Positions 23,819 to 32,253 of a stretch of 64,000 nt of DNA are shown here, in pieces. Under the pieces are notes generated by a model that saw nothing but the letters and a program-made list of their open reading frames with translations, was not told the DNA's origin and did not search any database. Source of the stretch: Nonomuraea sediminis (GTDB lineage Bacteria; Actinomycetota; Actinomycetes; Streptosporangiales; Streptosporangiaceae); assembly GCF_018531495.1 (NCBI RefSeq), contig NZ_JAHDTI010000012.1:372001-436000 (forward strand), given 5' to 3'. How positions within the stretch are numbered: position 1 is the first letter of the stretch; each line of letters begins with the position of its first letter. The translations under genes were made by a program, and so were the position numbers.

Positions 23819-24862
23819 TCAAGCGGCGGCTTGATGCAGGCCGAGAGCGGCCACGGTGACGGCCCGCGCCCGGTCGGGATGGGTGAGCAGATCCACCGAG
23901 TCCGACACCTGGTCCGCGCACCCCACCAGCGGCAATGCCAGCACCGCAGGATCGTTCACCTCCGCCAGCAGCGCCCGCACGAACCGTTCCCCGCCGATCA
24001 CCCGGAACGGCCGCTCGAAGAAGGGCCGCACCCGCACGTCCTGTTCGGCCGCCAGACCCATCCGGTTCTGCACTCTGGCCAGCCGCATGTACGCCGCCGA
24101 CAACCCCTCCTCCCGCTCCCGCCACGAACGGGCCGTCACCGCCTGCCGCAACGACTCCGCCAGCTCCGCCGACCCCGGCACCCGGGCCAGCGCACTGCCC
24201 AGCCACTTGCCGTACGGCGGATACCGGCGCCGCAGCAGCAGCGCCAGCCGCATCACCTCCCGCGCCAGCCGCGCCCCCTCCACCGCCGAGCCGATCTCGT
24301 CGCCCACCTCGGCACACCGTCCGGGGAACGGCTCCTCCTGCGAGATGCGCTGCCACTGACAGGCCAGCACATACCGCCACACGTCACGCGGATACCAGCG
24401 CAGCGCCTGCCGCACCTCCTCCAGCTCGCCCAGCCCGTCGTGGAACACCTCGCCGCACGTCACCTCGGCCAGGCTCTGCCACGGCGGCGCCAGCCAGTCG
24501 ACCAGCCCCATCCCGTGGCGCGGGTCGAACCCGAGCCGCTCCTGCAGCCAGGACTCCAGATCCGTCACCACCACGCCGGGCCCGACCACGCCGTGGTAGT
24601 CGAACACCGTCGGATAACCGCCGAAACGCTCAGGCAACCCCGCCACCACCCGAGCCCGCACCTCGGCCACATCCTCCGGCGCGACGAACACCAGCACGCG
24701 CGGCCCCCAGTCATGATCGGCCGAACGCTGCGTGTCGAAGGCCAGCACCTCCGAGCCGGGCCCGATCAACGCGGCACTGTGCGGCACCCCGGCCAGCCGC
24801 GGCGCCACCACTTCTCCATAAAACGCCCGGGAAAGCTCAATCCCCGGCACAAAATCGGACAT
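23819..24862 (-). CDS. DUF4037-like protein with nucleotidyltransferase-type N-terminus
   Basis: 347 residues from the ATG at 24860-24862. The N-terminal segment (SAALIGPGSEVLAFDTQRSADHDWGPRVLVFVAP) has the strand-acidic-loop look of a minimal nucleotidyltransferase (the DHDWGPR acidic patch). The rest is helical and rich in Arg/Leu/Trp. This matches the actinobacterial DUF4037 family as I remember it; the assignment rests on pattern memory. Activity unknown. It ends 19 bp upstream of the riboswitch, so the riboflavin operon promoter must lie at or inside its 3' end, or read through from it. Confidence 0.7.
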   Translation of the reverse strand: MSDFVPGIELSRAFYGEVVAPRLAGVPHSAALIGPGSEVLAFDTQRSADHDWGPRVLVFVAPEDVAEVRARVVAGLPERFGGYPTVFDYHGVVGPGVVVTDLESWLQERLGFDPRHGMGLVDWLAPPWQSLAEVTCGEVFHDGLGELEEVRQALRWYPRDVWRYVLACQWQRISQEEPFPGRCAEVGDEIGSAVEGARLAREVMRLALLLRRRYPPYGKWLGSALARVPGSAELAESLRQAVTARSWREREEGLSAAYMRLARVQNRMGLAAEQDVRVRPFFERPFRVIGGERFVRALLAEVNDPAVLALPLVGCADQVSDSVDLLTHPDRARAVTVAALGLHQAAA

Positions 24863-25339
24863 CACCCCGTCAACTCTGCCTGACCCAAGGTTCCGGCACA
24901 CCCGAATTATGTCCGCCCAGCTCAGAGCCCCCTCCGTGCAGCTCTGTGCGTGCTTGCGGATACCGCTCCTGTACGGCGATCTCTTCTGTACGGCGATGGA
25001 TGTCTCTTCTGTACGGCAGGCCGCCGCCACGCCATCCGGAACCCCGCTCCTCGGCCCCGCTTCCCGCCACACCCGGCGCCGGACCTCTTCTCGCCAACTC
25101 GGCGCCTGAGAACGCCAGAATGTGTCCGGCGGCGCGGGCCCCGGCGTACTCGCCCCCTTGCCGCACGCCTGGCCAACCCGGCCTGCCTTAACGGGTGGCC
25201 AACCCGGCGTGCCTTAGCTCTCCACCCGGCCAGCCCCGGCCTGGCGATGCTTCCCGCCCGATAGCCCGGTCTGGCGGTCAAGACGTCAAGCTGGGGCCGC
25301 CCGGCGTCCAGCGGTTCCCACGATCTGGCGTCTGTCGGG
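24863..25339. other. Intergenic region with CTGTACGGC repeats
   Basis: No gene is supported in these 477 bp. CTGTACGGC occurs three times in 50 bp (24968, 24988, 25012). The last continues as TGTACGGCAGGCCGCCGCCA, matching the terminal segment of the 96-bp element in reverse orientation. Positions 25170-25215 contain a near-duplicated GGCCAACCCGGC(C/G)TGCCTTA (about 20 bp). Confidence 0.5.
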
Positions 25340-25813
25340 TTACCCAAACTGGCCGGGCTGGTAGTCGCCGGCGGGCTGCTGGACTATGACGTTCATCCGG
25401 TTCCAGGTGTTGATGAGGGCGATGCCGGACACCAGAGCCGCGAGCTGGTCCTCGTCGTAGTGCTTGGCGGCATTCGCCCAGGCCTCGTCGGTGACGCCAC
25501 CGGCGGCGTCGGCGAGGCGGGTGCCCTGCTCGGTCAGTTCCAGGGCGGCCCGCTCGGCGTCGGTGAAGACCGTGGCCTCCCGCCAGGCCGCGATCAGGTT
25601 CAGGCGCACTGAGGTTTCCCCGGCGTGCGCGGCGTCCTTGGTGTGCATGTCGACGCAGACGGCGCAGCCATTGATCTGGCTGGCCCGGATCTCCACCAGA
25701 TGCCGCGTCGCGGCCGGCAACGTCGAGTCCGCCAGGACCTTGCCCGCCGACTGGAGGTACTTCATGTACTTGGCCACGACGGGGTTGCCGTAGTAGTTGA
25801 AACGGGCGTCCAT
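25340..25813 (-). CDS. AhpD-like carboxymuconolactone decarboxylase family protein
   Basis: 157 residues. The signature EIRASQINGCAVCVDMHTKDA contains the CxxC pair and nearby His of the AhpD/CMD family, followed by AWREATVFTDAERAALELTE. AhpD-like proteins are alkylhydroperoxidases; many are redox proteins of unknown substrate. A near-consensus ECF41 promoter lies at 25851-25877, and CMD genes are the classic ECF41 target. Two ECF41-type sigma genes occur about 19 and 24 kb away, and a paralogous CMD gene is at 46951. The ATG at 25813 has AGGAG 7-8 nt before it. Confidence 0.9.
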   Translation of the reverse strand: MDARFNYYGNPVVAKYMKYLQSAGKVLADSTLPAATRHLVEIRASQINGCAVCVDMHTKDAAHAGETSVRLNLIAAWREATVFTDAERAALELTEQGTRLADAAGGVTDEAWANAAKHYDEDQLAALVSGIALINTWNRMNVIVQQPAGDYQPGQFG

Positions 25814-25850
25814 AAGGATCTCCTATCCGTGTTCGCTGTTACACCCCACT

Positions 25851-25877
25851 GACGGATGAACTCGGCAAAGTGTGACC
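25851..25877 (-). promoter_or_regulatory. Predicted ECF41 promoter for the AhpD-like gene
   Basis: On the minus strand GGTCACA (25877-25871), exactly 16 nt, then CGTC (25854-25851). The ECF41 consensus is TGTCACA-N16-CGTC, so there is one mismatch. The -10 is 37 bp upstream of the start codon. Confidence 0.65.
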
Positions 25878-26106
25878 GCCGGACGAATGAGACGCCCCTC
25901 GGGGCCATAGGCCACTCCGTCGCGATGACGTCGCTGACGGCGGAGCGAGTTCGGTGCGTTCGATGGTGCGTCGAGTCTTGGCAGCCCGGTCAAGCCTTGG
26001 CAGCACCGCGGGACGGGGGCGGTGGGGTGGCCTGCCATACAGGAGCAGGTGAACAGCGCGTAAGGCCGGGCCCCTGGGGGGACGGACGGGCGCTAAAGTG
26101 GCGGGG

Positions 26107-26844
26107 ATGCCGACGAGCAAGGAACGCCCCCCGACGGTCACCGTGGTGATCCCGACCTACAACGAGGCCGACAACCTGCCGCTTATCGCCGAGCAGCTGT
26201 TGGCGTTGCCGGTCGACGGGCTGCGGCTGCTCGTGGTTGACGACAACTCCCCCGACGGCACTGGCAAGATCGCCGACGAGCTGGCGGAAACGCACCCGGG
26301 CCGGGTCGAGGTCGTGCACCGGCCGGGACGGCAAGGCATCGGCCGCGCCTACGTCGAAGGGCTCAACACCGCCCTGGCCCACGGCGCCGACTACGTGGTC
26401 CAGATGGACGCCGACCTGTCACACCCGGTCGACGCCGTACCCCGGCTGCTGGGCACGGCCGAGGCCACCGAAGCGGCGTGCGTCATCGGCAGCCGCTACG
26501 TGCCCGGCGGGACGCTCGCGGCCGAATGGAGCTGGCACCGGAGGGCACTGTCGGCGTGGGCGGGCTTCTACGTACGGGCGATCCTGCGGATGCGGCTGCG
26601 CGACGTCACGGCCGGCTTCAAGATCTGGCGCGCCACCAGCCTGGCCGAACTCGACCTTGCCGACATCTCCTCCGGCGGCTACAGCTTCCAGGTCGAAATG
26701 CACTACCGCGCCACCAAGGCCGGAATGACGATCGTGGAGATCCCCATCCACTTCTCCGACCGCCACGCCGGGGCATCCAAGATGAGCCTGCGCGTACAAC
26801 TCGAATCCGCCCTGATGCCCTGGCGCCTCCTCTTCAAACGCTGA
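26107..26844 (+). CDS. Polyprenol-phosphate mannosyltransferase (DPM1/Ppm1-like, GT2)
   Basis: 245 residues. A GT2 glycosyltransferase with VTVVIPTYNEADNLPLIAEQ, LLVVDDNSPDGTGKIADEL, the metal-binding QMDADLSHP and GSRYVPGGTLAAEWSWHR, the order seen in polyprenol monophosphomannose synthases. These transfer mannose from GDP-mannose to polyprenyl phosphate for lipoglycan and protein O-mannosylation. It lacks the acyltransferase domain fused to Ppm1 in mycobacteria. TAAAGT (26094-26099) ends 7 nt before the ATG, so the mRNA may be leaderless. Monocistronic. Confidence 0.9.
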   Translation: MPTSKERPPTVTVVIPTYNEADNLPLIAEQLLALPVDGLRLLVVDDNSPDGTGKIADELAETHPGRVEVVHRPGRQGIGRAYVEGLNTALAHGADYVVQMDADLSHPVDAVPRLLGTAEATEAACVIGSRYVPGGTLAAEWSWHRRALSAWAGFYVRAILRMRLRDVTAGFKIWRATSLAELDLADISSGGYSFQVEMHYRATKAGMTIVEIPIHFSDRHAGASKMSLRVQLESALMPWRLLFKR

Positions 26845-26939
26845 CCCCTCCCGAAGCCGAAGAACCTGTTCGCCGACACCGCGCCCGCCGTCCTGCAGGC
26901 CTGGCGATCCCGGGTGGCCGCCGGGGCGCCCAGCCACCT

Positions 26940-27003
26940 GCGCGTGTGCCTGCCGTACCTGTGACCGGCCAACGCAACGACCAGGTACGGCAGGCACACG
27001 CGC
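26940..27003. terminator. Long perfect hairpin (21-bp stem)
   Basis: The arms at 26940-26960 and 26983-27003 are perfect reverse complements (GTGTGCCTGCCGTACCT in the left arm), with a 22-nt loop. It lies 96 bp after the mannosyltransferase stop and before the convergent TetR region, so it may terminate both. The GCCTGCCGTAC core is the same motif that ends the 96-bp elements. Confidence 0.6.
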
Positions 27004-27107
27004 CGCGTCGACCGCAGCACCGTCCGGGCGGGCCGACAGCCGCTGCTTCCGGCCAGGCGAACCACCCATCAGGCAGTACAACCGGGTGATCTGCTCGTCC
27101 CGCCGAA

Positions 27108-27365
27108 TCAGACGGTCAGAACGATCTTGCCGAAGGTGGCGCGGGACTCCAGCAGAGTGTGCGCGGCCGCGGCTTCGTCCAGCGGGAAGGTGCCGTGCAC
27201 CACCGGCTTCAGGCGGCCTTCCCGCAAGTCGGCGAAGACGAGTGCGAAGGTCTCGGCGGCGGTCTTCGACGGTGCGCTGCTGAGACTGAGGGTCGAGATG
27301 GTCCAGGACTGCTGGAAGTTCACGAACAGTGCCATGCCGAAGTCGGGGGTGGGGGCACCTGCGCC
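27108..27365 (-). pseudogene. C-terminal fragment of a zinc-type NAD(P)H:quinone oxidoreductase
   Basis: About 85 residues remain: GAGAPTPDFGMALFVNFQQ, EGRLKPVVHGTFPLDEAAAA, then FGKIVLTV at the end, the conserved tail of MDR/quinone oxidoreductases. The Rossmann and catalytic domains are missing. The fragment begins in the very next codon after the TetR stop and in the same frame, so it looks like the residue of a deletion that fused a TetR gene to an oxidoreductase. It could be translated from the ATG at 27335 but would not be an enzyme. Confidence 0.75.
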
Positions 27366-27971
27366 TCACACCGCAACGCTCTCCCGCGTAGGTGGAGTGG
27401 CACCGGCGACCGCCCAAGCCGCCTCGATCATGCGGAAGATCTCGTCCACCGCGGTTTGCGGGTCGTCCGTTTCGCGGGCGACCGAGAAGGCGTCGACCAC
27501 GAAGCGTGCGATCGCGCTGCAGGTCGGCGTGGTCTGCGGCAAGTCCAGGTCGGCGGCGATGGCCGTTGCCAGCGACCGGGCGTGGCGCTGCCTCATCGAC
27601 TCCTCGTACTGCCGCAGCGCCGGTGATTCCTCGATCATGCGCCACAGCGGGGCGGCGCCGTCCGCCGTGCAGTGCTGCACCATGGCGTGGATCTCGCGGC
27701 GCAGGGCGGGGATGAGCGCCTCGTACGGCCGGCGGTCGGTGACCGCCAGTACGAGGCGCTGCTCGAAGTCCTCGTCCTGCTCGAAGACCAGGGCTTCCTT
27801 CGAGCTGAAGTGGGAGAAGAGCGTGGTCACGGCCACGTCGGCCTCGGCGGCCACCTCGCGGATGCCCACCGCGTCGTAGCCGCGCTCGGCGAACAGGCGC
27901 AGGGCGGTGCCGGCGATCTTCTGGCGGGTTGCGGCCTTCTTGCGCTCGCGGCGTCCGGGCTGCTCGGTCAT
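27366..27971 (-). CDS. TetR-family transcriptional regulator
   Basis: 201 residues. The N-terminal HTH reads RQKIAGTALRLFAERGYDAV, GIREVAAEADVAVTTLFSHFSSKEALVF. The C-terminal ligand domain is generic. It is divergent from an NADP-dependent oxidoreductase, with a palindromic operator-like site (28015-28025) in the shared 70-bp spacer, so it most likely represses that gene. Its stop codon is followed in frame by an oxidoreductase remnant. Confidence 0.92.
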   Translation of the reverse strand: MTEQPGRRERKKAATRQKIAGTALRLFAERGYDAVGIREVAAEADVAVTTLFSHFSSKEALVFEQDEDFEQRLVLAVTDRRPYEALIPALRREIHAMVQHCTADGAAPLWRMIEESPALRQYEESMRQRHARSLATAIAADLDLPQTTPTCSAIARFVVDAFSVARETDDPQTAVDEIFRMIEAAWAVAGATPPTRESVAV

Positions 27972-28014
27972 GAGCTCACACTACCAGGTGCGAAAACACA
28001 ACCGTTTCAAAAAG

Positions 28015-28034
28015 CTAACCGTTAGTGTTATGGT
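28015..28034 (+). promoter_or_regulatory. TetR operator and -10 of the oxidoreductase gene
   Basis: CTAACCGTTAG (28015-28025) is a palindrome around a central C, with a related AACCGTTT at 28000-28007. A -10-like TATGGT (28029-28034) ends 7 nt before the ATG at 28042, suggesting a leaderless message repressed by the divergent TetR. Confidence 0.6.
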
Positions 28035-28041
28035 CTGCCGC

Positions 28042-28935
28042 ATGAAGAAAGTGAACTTCACCGAGTTCGGCGGTCCGGACGTCCTGCACATCATTGAGGC
28101 CGAGGAACCCCACGCGGGCCCCGGCCAGGTACGCATAGCGGTGCGGGCAGCAGGCGTGAACCCCGTCGACTGGAGAATCCGTGAAGGCCAGATCCTGAAG
28201 GCCCATCCGATCCAGCTGCCCGCCGGAGTCGGACTGGACGCCTCAGGAGTGGTCGACGAGATCGGGGACGGCGTCGAAGGGTTCGAAATCGGCGACCGCG
28301 TGTTCGGCGAAGGCGCTGACACCTACGCCGAGTTCGCCGTGCTCTCGGCCTGGGCTCGGATGCCCGACGGCCTGTCCTTCGAAGAGGCGGCCGGGTATCC
28401 CTCCGTGGTCGAGACCGCGCTGCGCATCATCGGCCAGGTCGGCGTCCAACCCGGGCAGACGCTCCTTGTCAGTGGCGCCTCCGGCGGAGTCGGGTCCGCG
28501 GTGCTGCAGATCGCCCGCGACCGTGGCATCACGGTGATCGGCACGGCCGGGGCGGCCAACCAGGACTATCTGCGCAGCCTCGGTGCCCTCGCCACGACAT
28601 ACGGCCCCGGCTGGGTCGACAGAGTGCGCCGGCTCGGTCCCATCGACGCAGCCCTCGATCTCGCCGGCTCCGGCGTGATTCCCGAACTCCTGGAGCTGAC
28701 CCGGGACCCGCAGAAGGTCGTCTCCATCGCCGACCTCAGCGCGCCGCAGTTCGGCGTCCGATTCTCCGGCGAGGCCGGAAGCGTGCCGGAAGCACTCGCC
28801 GAGGCCGCCGCGCTCATCGCGCGGGGGAAGCTCCACATCCCGGTCGACAAGACCTACACGCTGGCCGAAGCCGCAAAGGCGCACATCGACAGCCGCGCCG
28901 GCCACACACGCGGCCGCCGCGTCATCCTCGTCTAG
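28042..28935 (+). CDS. NADP-dependent MDR-type oxidoreductase (quinone reductase-like)
   Basis: 297 residues from the ATG at 28042; ATG 28030 is an alternative. It has the GroES-like N-terminal domain (VRIAVRAAGVNPVDWRIREG), then the NADP motif LLVSGASGGVGSAVLQIARD and a terminal LAEAAKAHIDSRAGHTRGRR. The zinc ligands of alcohol dehydrogenases are absent, as in the quinone oxidoreductase branch. It probably reduces quinones or enones using NADPH. Divergent from a TetR regulator, a common detoxification arrangement. Confidence 0.92.
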   Translation: MKKVNFTEFGGPDVLHIIEAEEPHAGPGQVRIAVRAAGVNPVDWRIREGQILKAHPIQLPAGVGLDASGVVDEIGDGVEGFEIGDRVFGEGADTYAEFAVLSAWARMPDGLSFEEAAGYPSVVETALRIIGQVGVQPGQTLLVSGASGGVGSAVLQIARDRGITVIGTAGAANQDYLRSLGALATTYGPGWVDRVRRLGPIDAALDLAGSGVIPELLELTRDPQKVVSIADLSAPQFGVRFSGEAGSVPEALAEAAALIARGKLHIPVDKTYTLAEAAKAHIDSRAGHTRGRRVILV

Positions 28936-28942
28936 TGCCGCC

Positions 28943-29029
28943 TTAGACGACGTTCGCCCTGGTGACGATCTGACGGAGGCAGACGTTGTCTGCATGCAGG
29001 TTCCGCCAGGTGATGGAGCGGCGGATCAT
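28943..29029 (-). pseudogene. Unidentified gene remnant
   Basis: A 28-residue minus-strand frame ends MIRRSITWRNLHADNVCLRQ...ANVV with a proper stop. An in-frame TAA lies just upstream, while a different frame continues sensibly (FAVELCSPVDTERLEVPAAV). This looks like a frameshifted C-terminus. It could be part of an old transposase, but I cannot identify it. Confidence 0.3.
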
Positions 29030-29070
29030 GCTGCCCTGCCCTTACGGCGGCGGGCACCTCCAGGCGCTCG

Positions 29071-29337
29071 GTGTCCACCGGCGAGCACAGTTCGACTGCG
29101 AATCCGCGCTCGGGAACTACATCCTCGGCGTCGCCGGACAGAACGCCGCCCGCGCCCGCCTCCACCCGCACGGCCGTACTCGAAGACATCGCCGCACGGT
29201 GGGCGCAACTCGACCCCGACGAGTACCCGATCATGCGTCAGCTGGCGACACAACTACCCGAGCACGACGACCGCACGCAGTTCCTAACAACCGTACCTAC
29301 TCTGCCCCTCGCCGTAGCTATGGGAGTTCCGGGCTGA
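29071..29337 (+). pseudogene. Probable C-terminal remnant of a TetR regulator
   Basis: An 88-codon frame whose second half, AVLEDIAARWAQLDPDEYPI...LATQLPEHDDRTQFL, resembles the end of TetR_C domains (W..LDP.E(Y/F)P...A..L..HDDR.QFL). No HTH precedes it and the first 30 codons are low-complexity Ser/Thr/Pro. It is best read as a truncated, inactive regulator gene in a region of gene decay. Confidence 0.45.
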
Positions 29338-29462
29338 CCCGGCGCCTGGGGGGTGGTGGTGTGCGTGGTGTCGCGTCAGCACTGCGCCGGCGCCACGAGC
29401 TCCTCGCGCATCAGCGAGGAGCTCACAGGACGTGGGCCTGCGGGGAGCCGTCTACGTGGGTG

Positions 29463-30335
29463 TCAGGTGAGGGCGGCGGCTGCTACGGGGCGAGGGTGGT
29501 AGCCGAGGCGTTCGTAGACCGTGATGGCGGCGAGGTTGTCGCCGTCGACCATGAGGGCCGCGCGGCCGTGGCGGGCCAGCAGGTGCTGGGTGACCCACCC
29601 GCACACCCTGGCCGCCAGCCCGCGCCCCCGGAAACGCGCGTCCGTGGCCACCCCGGCCAGCAACCCCACGCTCGGCGCGCTCCAGGCGTCGGCCGCCACC
29701 GCCGCCAGCACCCCGTCCAGCCGGATGCCCGCCCATCGCCGCACACCCGCGATCCCGGGCACCGCATACGACCCCGGAGCCTCCCTGGCCAGCATCTCGG
29801 CCACCTCAGGCTCCTCCTCGACCGCCAGCCACCCGACCTCCGAGCCACCGCCCCGCGACGCGGGCGCACCCCCGTGAGCCGCCACGCCCACTAACCCCGG
29901 CACGCCAGCAATCCCCGACACGCCTACAAACCCCGCTGCGTCAACGGGCCCCGGCGCGTCAACAGGCCCGGGCGCGCCGGGAAGCCCAGAAGAAGCCCCG
30001 CCGGCAGGAGCCAGGCTCATCCACAGAAACTCCCCGGCCACCCGCAGCCCAGGCACCCGGCGCGACACCGCACGCACCAACGCGGCGTCACCGAACGGCC
30101 GATACGACGGCCCCAGCTCCCCCAGCGCATGCCGCACCAAAGACGCGGCGGCAGCCGTACCACCCCAGACCGCCAGCCGGTCACGGCGCGACACCCCAGG
30201 CCCCGCCGCCACCACCGCGTCACCCGACGCCCACGCGCGAAAACCGCCCGAAAGCCCCTGAGCCACCCACACGACCAGATCGTCGTCCCCGCACGCCGAA
30301 CGAAGCCGCCCGACCGTGTCGAGCTCGACGATCAC
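29463..30335 (-). CDS. GNAT-family N-acetyltransferase with a Gly/Pro/Val repeat insert
   Basis: 290 residues. The C-terminal GNAT motif A is VGLLAGVATDARFRGRGLAA, followed by NLAAITVYERLGYHP. Between residues about 112 and 150 is a low-complexity insert of repeated (A/V)PG(P/L)V(D/G) units, encoded by imperfect 18-21 bp repeats, which separates an N-terminal domain from the catalytic domain. The GTG start at 30335 overlaps the purB stop by GTGA, so it is cotranscribed with purB. Substrate unknown. Confidence 0.85.
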   Translation of the reverse strand: MIVELDTVGRLRSACGDDDLVVWVAQGLSGGFRAWASGDAVVAAGPGVSRRDRLAVWGGTAAAASLVRHALGELGPSYRPFGDAALVRAVSRRVPGLRVAGEFLWMSLAPAGGASSGLPGAPGPVDAPGPVDAAGFVGVSGIAGVPGLVGVAAHGGAPASRGGGSEVGWLAVEEEPEVAEMLAREAPGSYAVPGIAGVRRWAGIRLDGVLAAVAADAWSAPSVGLLAGVATDARFRGRGLAARVCGWVTQHLLARHGRAALMVDGDNLAAITVYERLGYHPRPVAAAALT

Positions 30336-31762
30336 AGGATGGCGCCGGGCCGATAAGCAGCCGCCTCCGGATATGCCGCCACGACCTGACCCACCTGCTG
30401 CGACACCGCCTCCACCTGATCGGCGGCAGCGCCCGTGAACGACACCCGATCGGCCAGCAGCTCATCCAGCCGCGCCCGGTCCAGCGGGAAACGCTCGTCG
30501 GCCGCCAGCAGATCAAGCAGCCGGTTACCCACCCCGCTGGCACGCATCGCCAGCGCCGCCGCGACCGCGTGCTCCTTGATCAGCTCATGCGCCTGCTCAC
30601 GGCCCATACCCGCCCGCACCGCGGCCATCAGCATCTTCGTCGTCGCCAGGAACGGCAGATACCGATCCAGCTCCGCCGAGATCACCGCAGGGAACGCGCC
30701 GAACTCGTCCAGCACCGTCAGCATCGTCTCCACCAGCCCGTCGAAGGCGAAGAACGCATCCGGCAACGCCACCCGCCGCACCACCGAGCACGACACGTCG
30801 CCCTCGTTCCACTGATCGCCGGCCAGCTCCCCCACCATCGAGGCGTAACCCCGCAGCACCACCGTCAGGCCGTTGACCCGCTCACAGGAACGGGTGTTCA
30901 TCTTGTGCGGCATCGCCGACGAACCGACCTGCCCCTCCTTGAACCCCTCGGTGACCAGCTCGTGCCCGGCCATCAACCGGATCGTCTTGGCCAGCGACGA
31001 CGGCGCCGCCGCCAGCTGCACCAGCGCCGTCACCACCTCGAAATCCAGCGAACGCGGATACACCTGACCCACGCTGACGAACCGCTGGGAAAAGCCCAGA
31101 TGCCCCGACACCCGCTCCTCCAGCGCCGCCAGCCTGGCCCGGTCGCCACCCAGCAGGTCCAGCATGTCCTGCGCCGTGCCCACCGGCCCCTTGATGCCGC
31201 GCAGCGGATAGCGCTCCACCAGCTCCTCCAGCCGCCGGAAGGCCACCAGCAGCTCATCGGCCGCCGTCGCGAACCGCTTGCCGAGCGTGGTCGCCTGCGC
31301 CGCCACATTGTGCGAACGGCCCGCCACCACGGTCGCCTCGTGCTGCTCGGCCAGGCTGGCCAGCCGCGCCAGCAACGCCACCACCCGGTCACGTACCAGC
31401 AGCAGACTGTCGCGGATCTGCAGCTGCTCCACGTTCTCGGTCAGGTCACGCGAGGTCATGCCCTTGTGCACCTGCTCGTGCCCGGCCAGCGCGTTGAACT
31501 CCTCGATGCGGGCCTTCACATCGTGCCGGGTCACCCGCTCCCGCTCGGCGATCGAGGCCAGATCGACCTGCTCGACCACCTTCTCGTAAGCGGCGACCGC
31601 CCCCTCAGGCACCGCCACCCCCAGCTCGGCCTGCGCCCGCAGCACCGCCAGCCACAGCCGGCGCTCGGCCACGACCTTGTACTCGGGAGACCACAGGCGA
31701 GCCAGCTCCGGCGAGGCGTACCGGGCGGCCAGGACATCAGGGATATGCGGCTTCAGCGTCAC
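30332..31762 (-). CDS. purB: Adenylosuccinate lyase
   Basis: 476 residues. The fumarase/aspartase superfamily signature is GSSAMPHKMNTRSCERV near residue 289, with SHNVAAQATTLGKR and TSRDLTENVEQLQI supplying other active-site parts. It cleaves SAICAR to AICAR and adenylosuccinate to AMP in purine synthesis, a housekeeping role. The GTG start at 31762 lacks a good ribosome site; TACACT (31776-31771) ends 8 nt upstream, consistent with a leaderless transcript. Confidence 0.96.
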   Translation of the reverse strand: MTLKPHIPDVLAARYASPELARLWSPEYKVVAERRLWLAVLRAQAELGVAVPEGAVAAYEKVVEQVDLASIAERERVTRHDVKARIEEFNALAGHEQVHKGMTSRDLTENVEQLQIRDSLLLVRDRVVALLARLASLAEQHEATVVAGRSHNVAAQATTLGKRFATAADELLVAFRRLEELVERYPLRGIKGPVGTAQDMLDLLGGDRARLAALEERVSGHLGFSQRFVSVGQVYPRSLDFEVVTALVQLAAAPSSLAKTIRLMAGHELVTEGFKEGQVGSSAMPHKMNTRSCERVNGLTVVLRGYASMVGELAGDQWNEGDVSCSVVRRVALPDAFFAFDGLVETMLTVLDEFGAFPAVISAELDRYLPFLATTKMLMAAVRAGMGREQAHELIKEHAVAAALAMRASGVGNRLLDLLAADERFPLDRARLDELLADRVSFTGAAADQVEAVSQQVGQVVAAYPEAAAYRPGAIL

Positions 31763-31892
31763 ATCGCCCCAGTGTATTAGCGCCCACCACCCGGTACGGC
31801 GCGGCCACCCTCAACACGGACTCAACACAACATCAACACAGCCCGACCTACCGTCCTGCCCATCAGCACAACCCACACGGGGAGGACATCAC

Positions 31893-32204
31893 ATGCGAAC
31901 CATCATCGGCACCGCCGCCGCGGCCGCCGCCATCTCACTCGGCGCCCTCGGCGCCACCCCCGCCCAGGCCACCACGGCCACCAGCGCCGCCGCGGCCAGC
32001 TGGTGCGTCAGCGTCCAGCACTGGACCGGCAAGGTCACCCAGACGGTCAAGGTCACCAACAACTGCAACTACGCCGTCTCCTACCAGGTCAAGCGCCGCG
32101 GCCCCGACCCCAGCTGCGTCGTCCTGCAGCCCGGCGGCAGCCACTGGAACCAGTGGACCCGCTACTTCGCCCAGTGGCAGGGCATCCGCTGGTGGTGCGC
32201 CTGA
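31893..32204 (+). CDS. Small secreted four-cysteine protein, tendamistat-like
   Basis: 103 residues with a signal peptide (MRTIIGTAAAAAAISLGALG, cleavage after ATPAQA). The mature part has four cysteines at 38, 58, 75 and 102. In tendamistat-type alpha-amylase inhibitors the cysteines are 11, 27, 45 and 73, so the spacings (20/17/27 versus 16/18/28) and the pattern CVSVQHW...VKVTNNC...VLQPG resemble that beta-sandwich family (CVTLYQSW...NGC...AVAPG). The mature chain is unusually Trp-rich. GGGGAGG precedes the ATG. A secreted inhibitor or binding protein is my inference. Confidence 0.75.
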   Translation: MRTIIGTAAAAAAISLGALGATPAQATTATSAAAASWCVSVQHWTGKVTQTVKVTNNCNYAVSYQVKRRGPDPSCVVLQPGGSHWNQWTRYFAQWQGIRWWCA

Positions 32205-32212
32205 CAACGCAA

Positions 32213-32250
32213 GCACGGGACCGCTTGGCCACGCCAAACCGGTCCCGTGC
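32213..32250 (+). terminator. Strong hairpin terminator after the secreted protein gene
   Basis: GCACGGGACCG (32213-32223) pairs perfectly with CGGTCCCGTGC (32240-32250). The interior TTGGC/GCCAA extends the stem, leaving a tiny loop. It begins 8 nt after the stop codon. Confidence 0.85.
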
Positions 32251-32253
32251 CCC

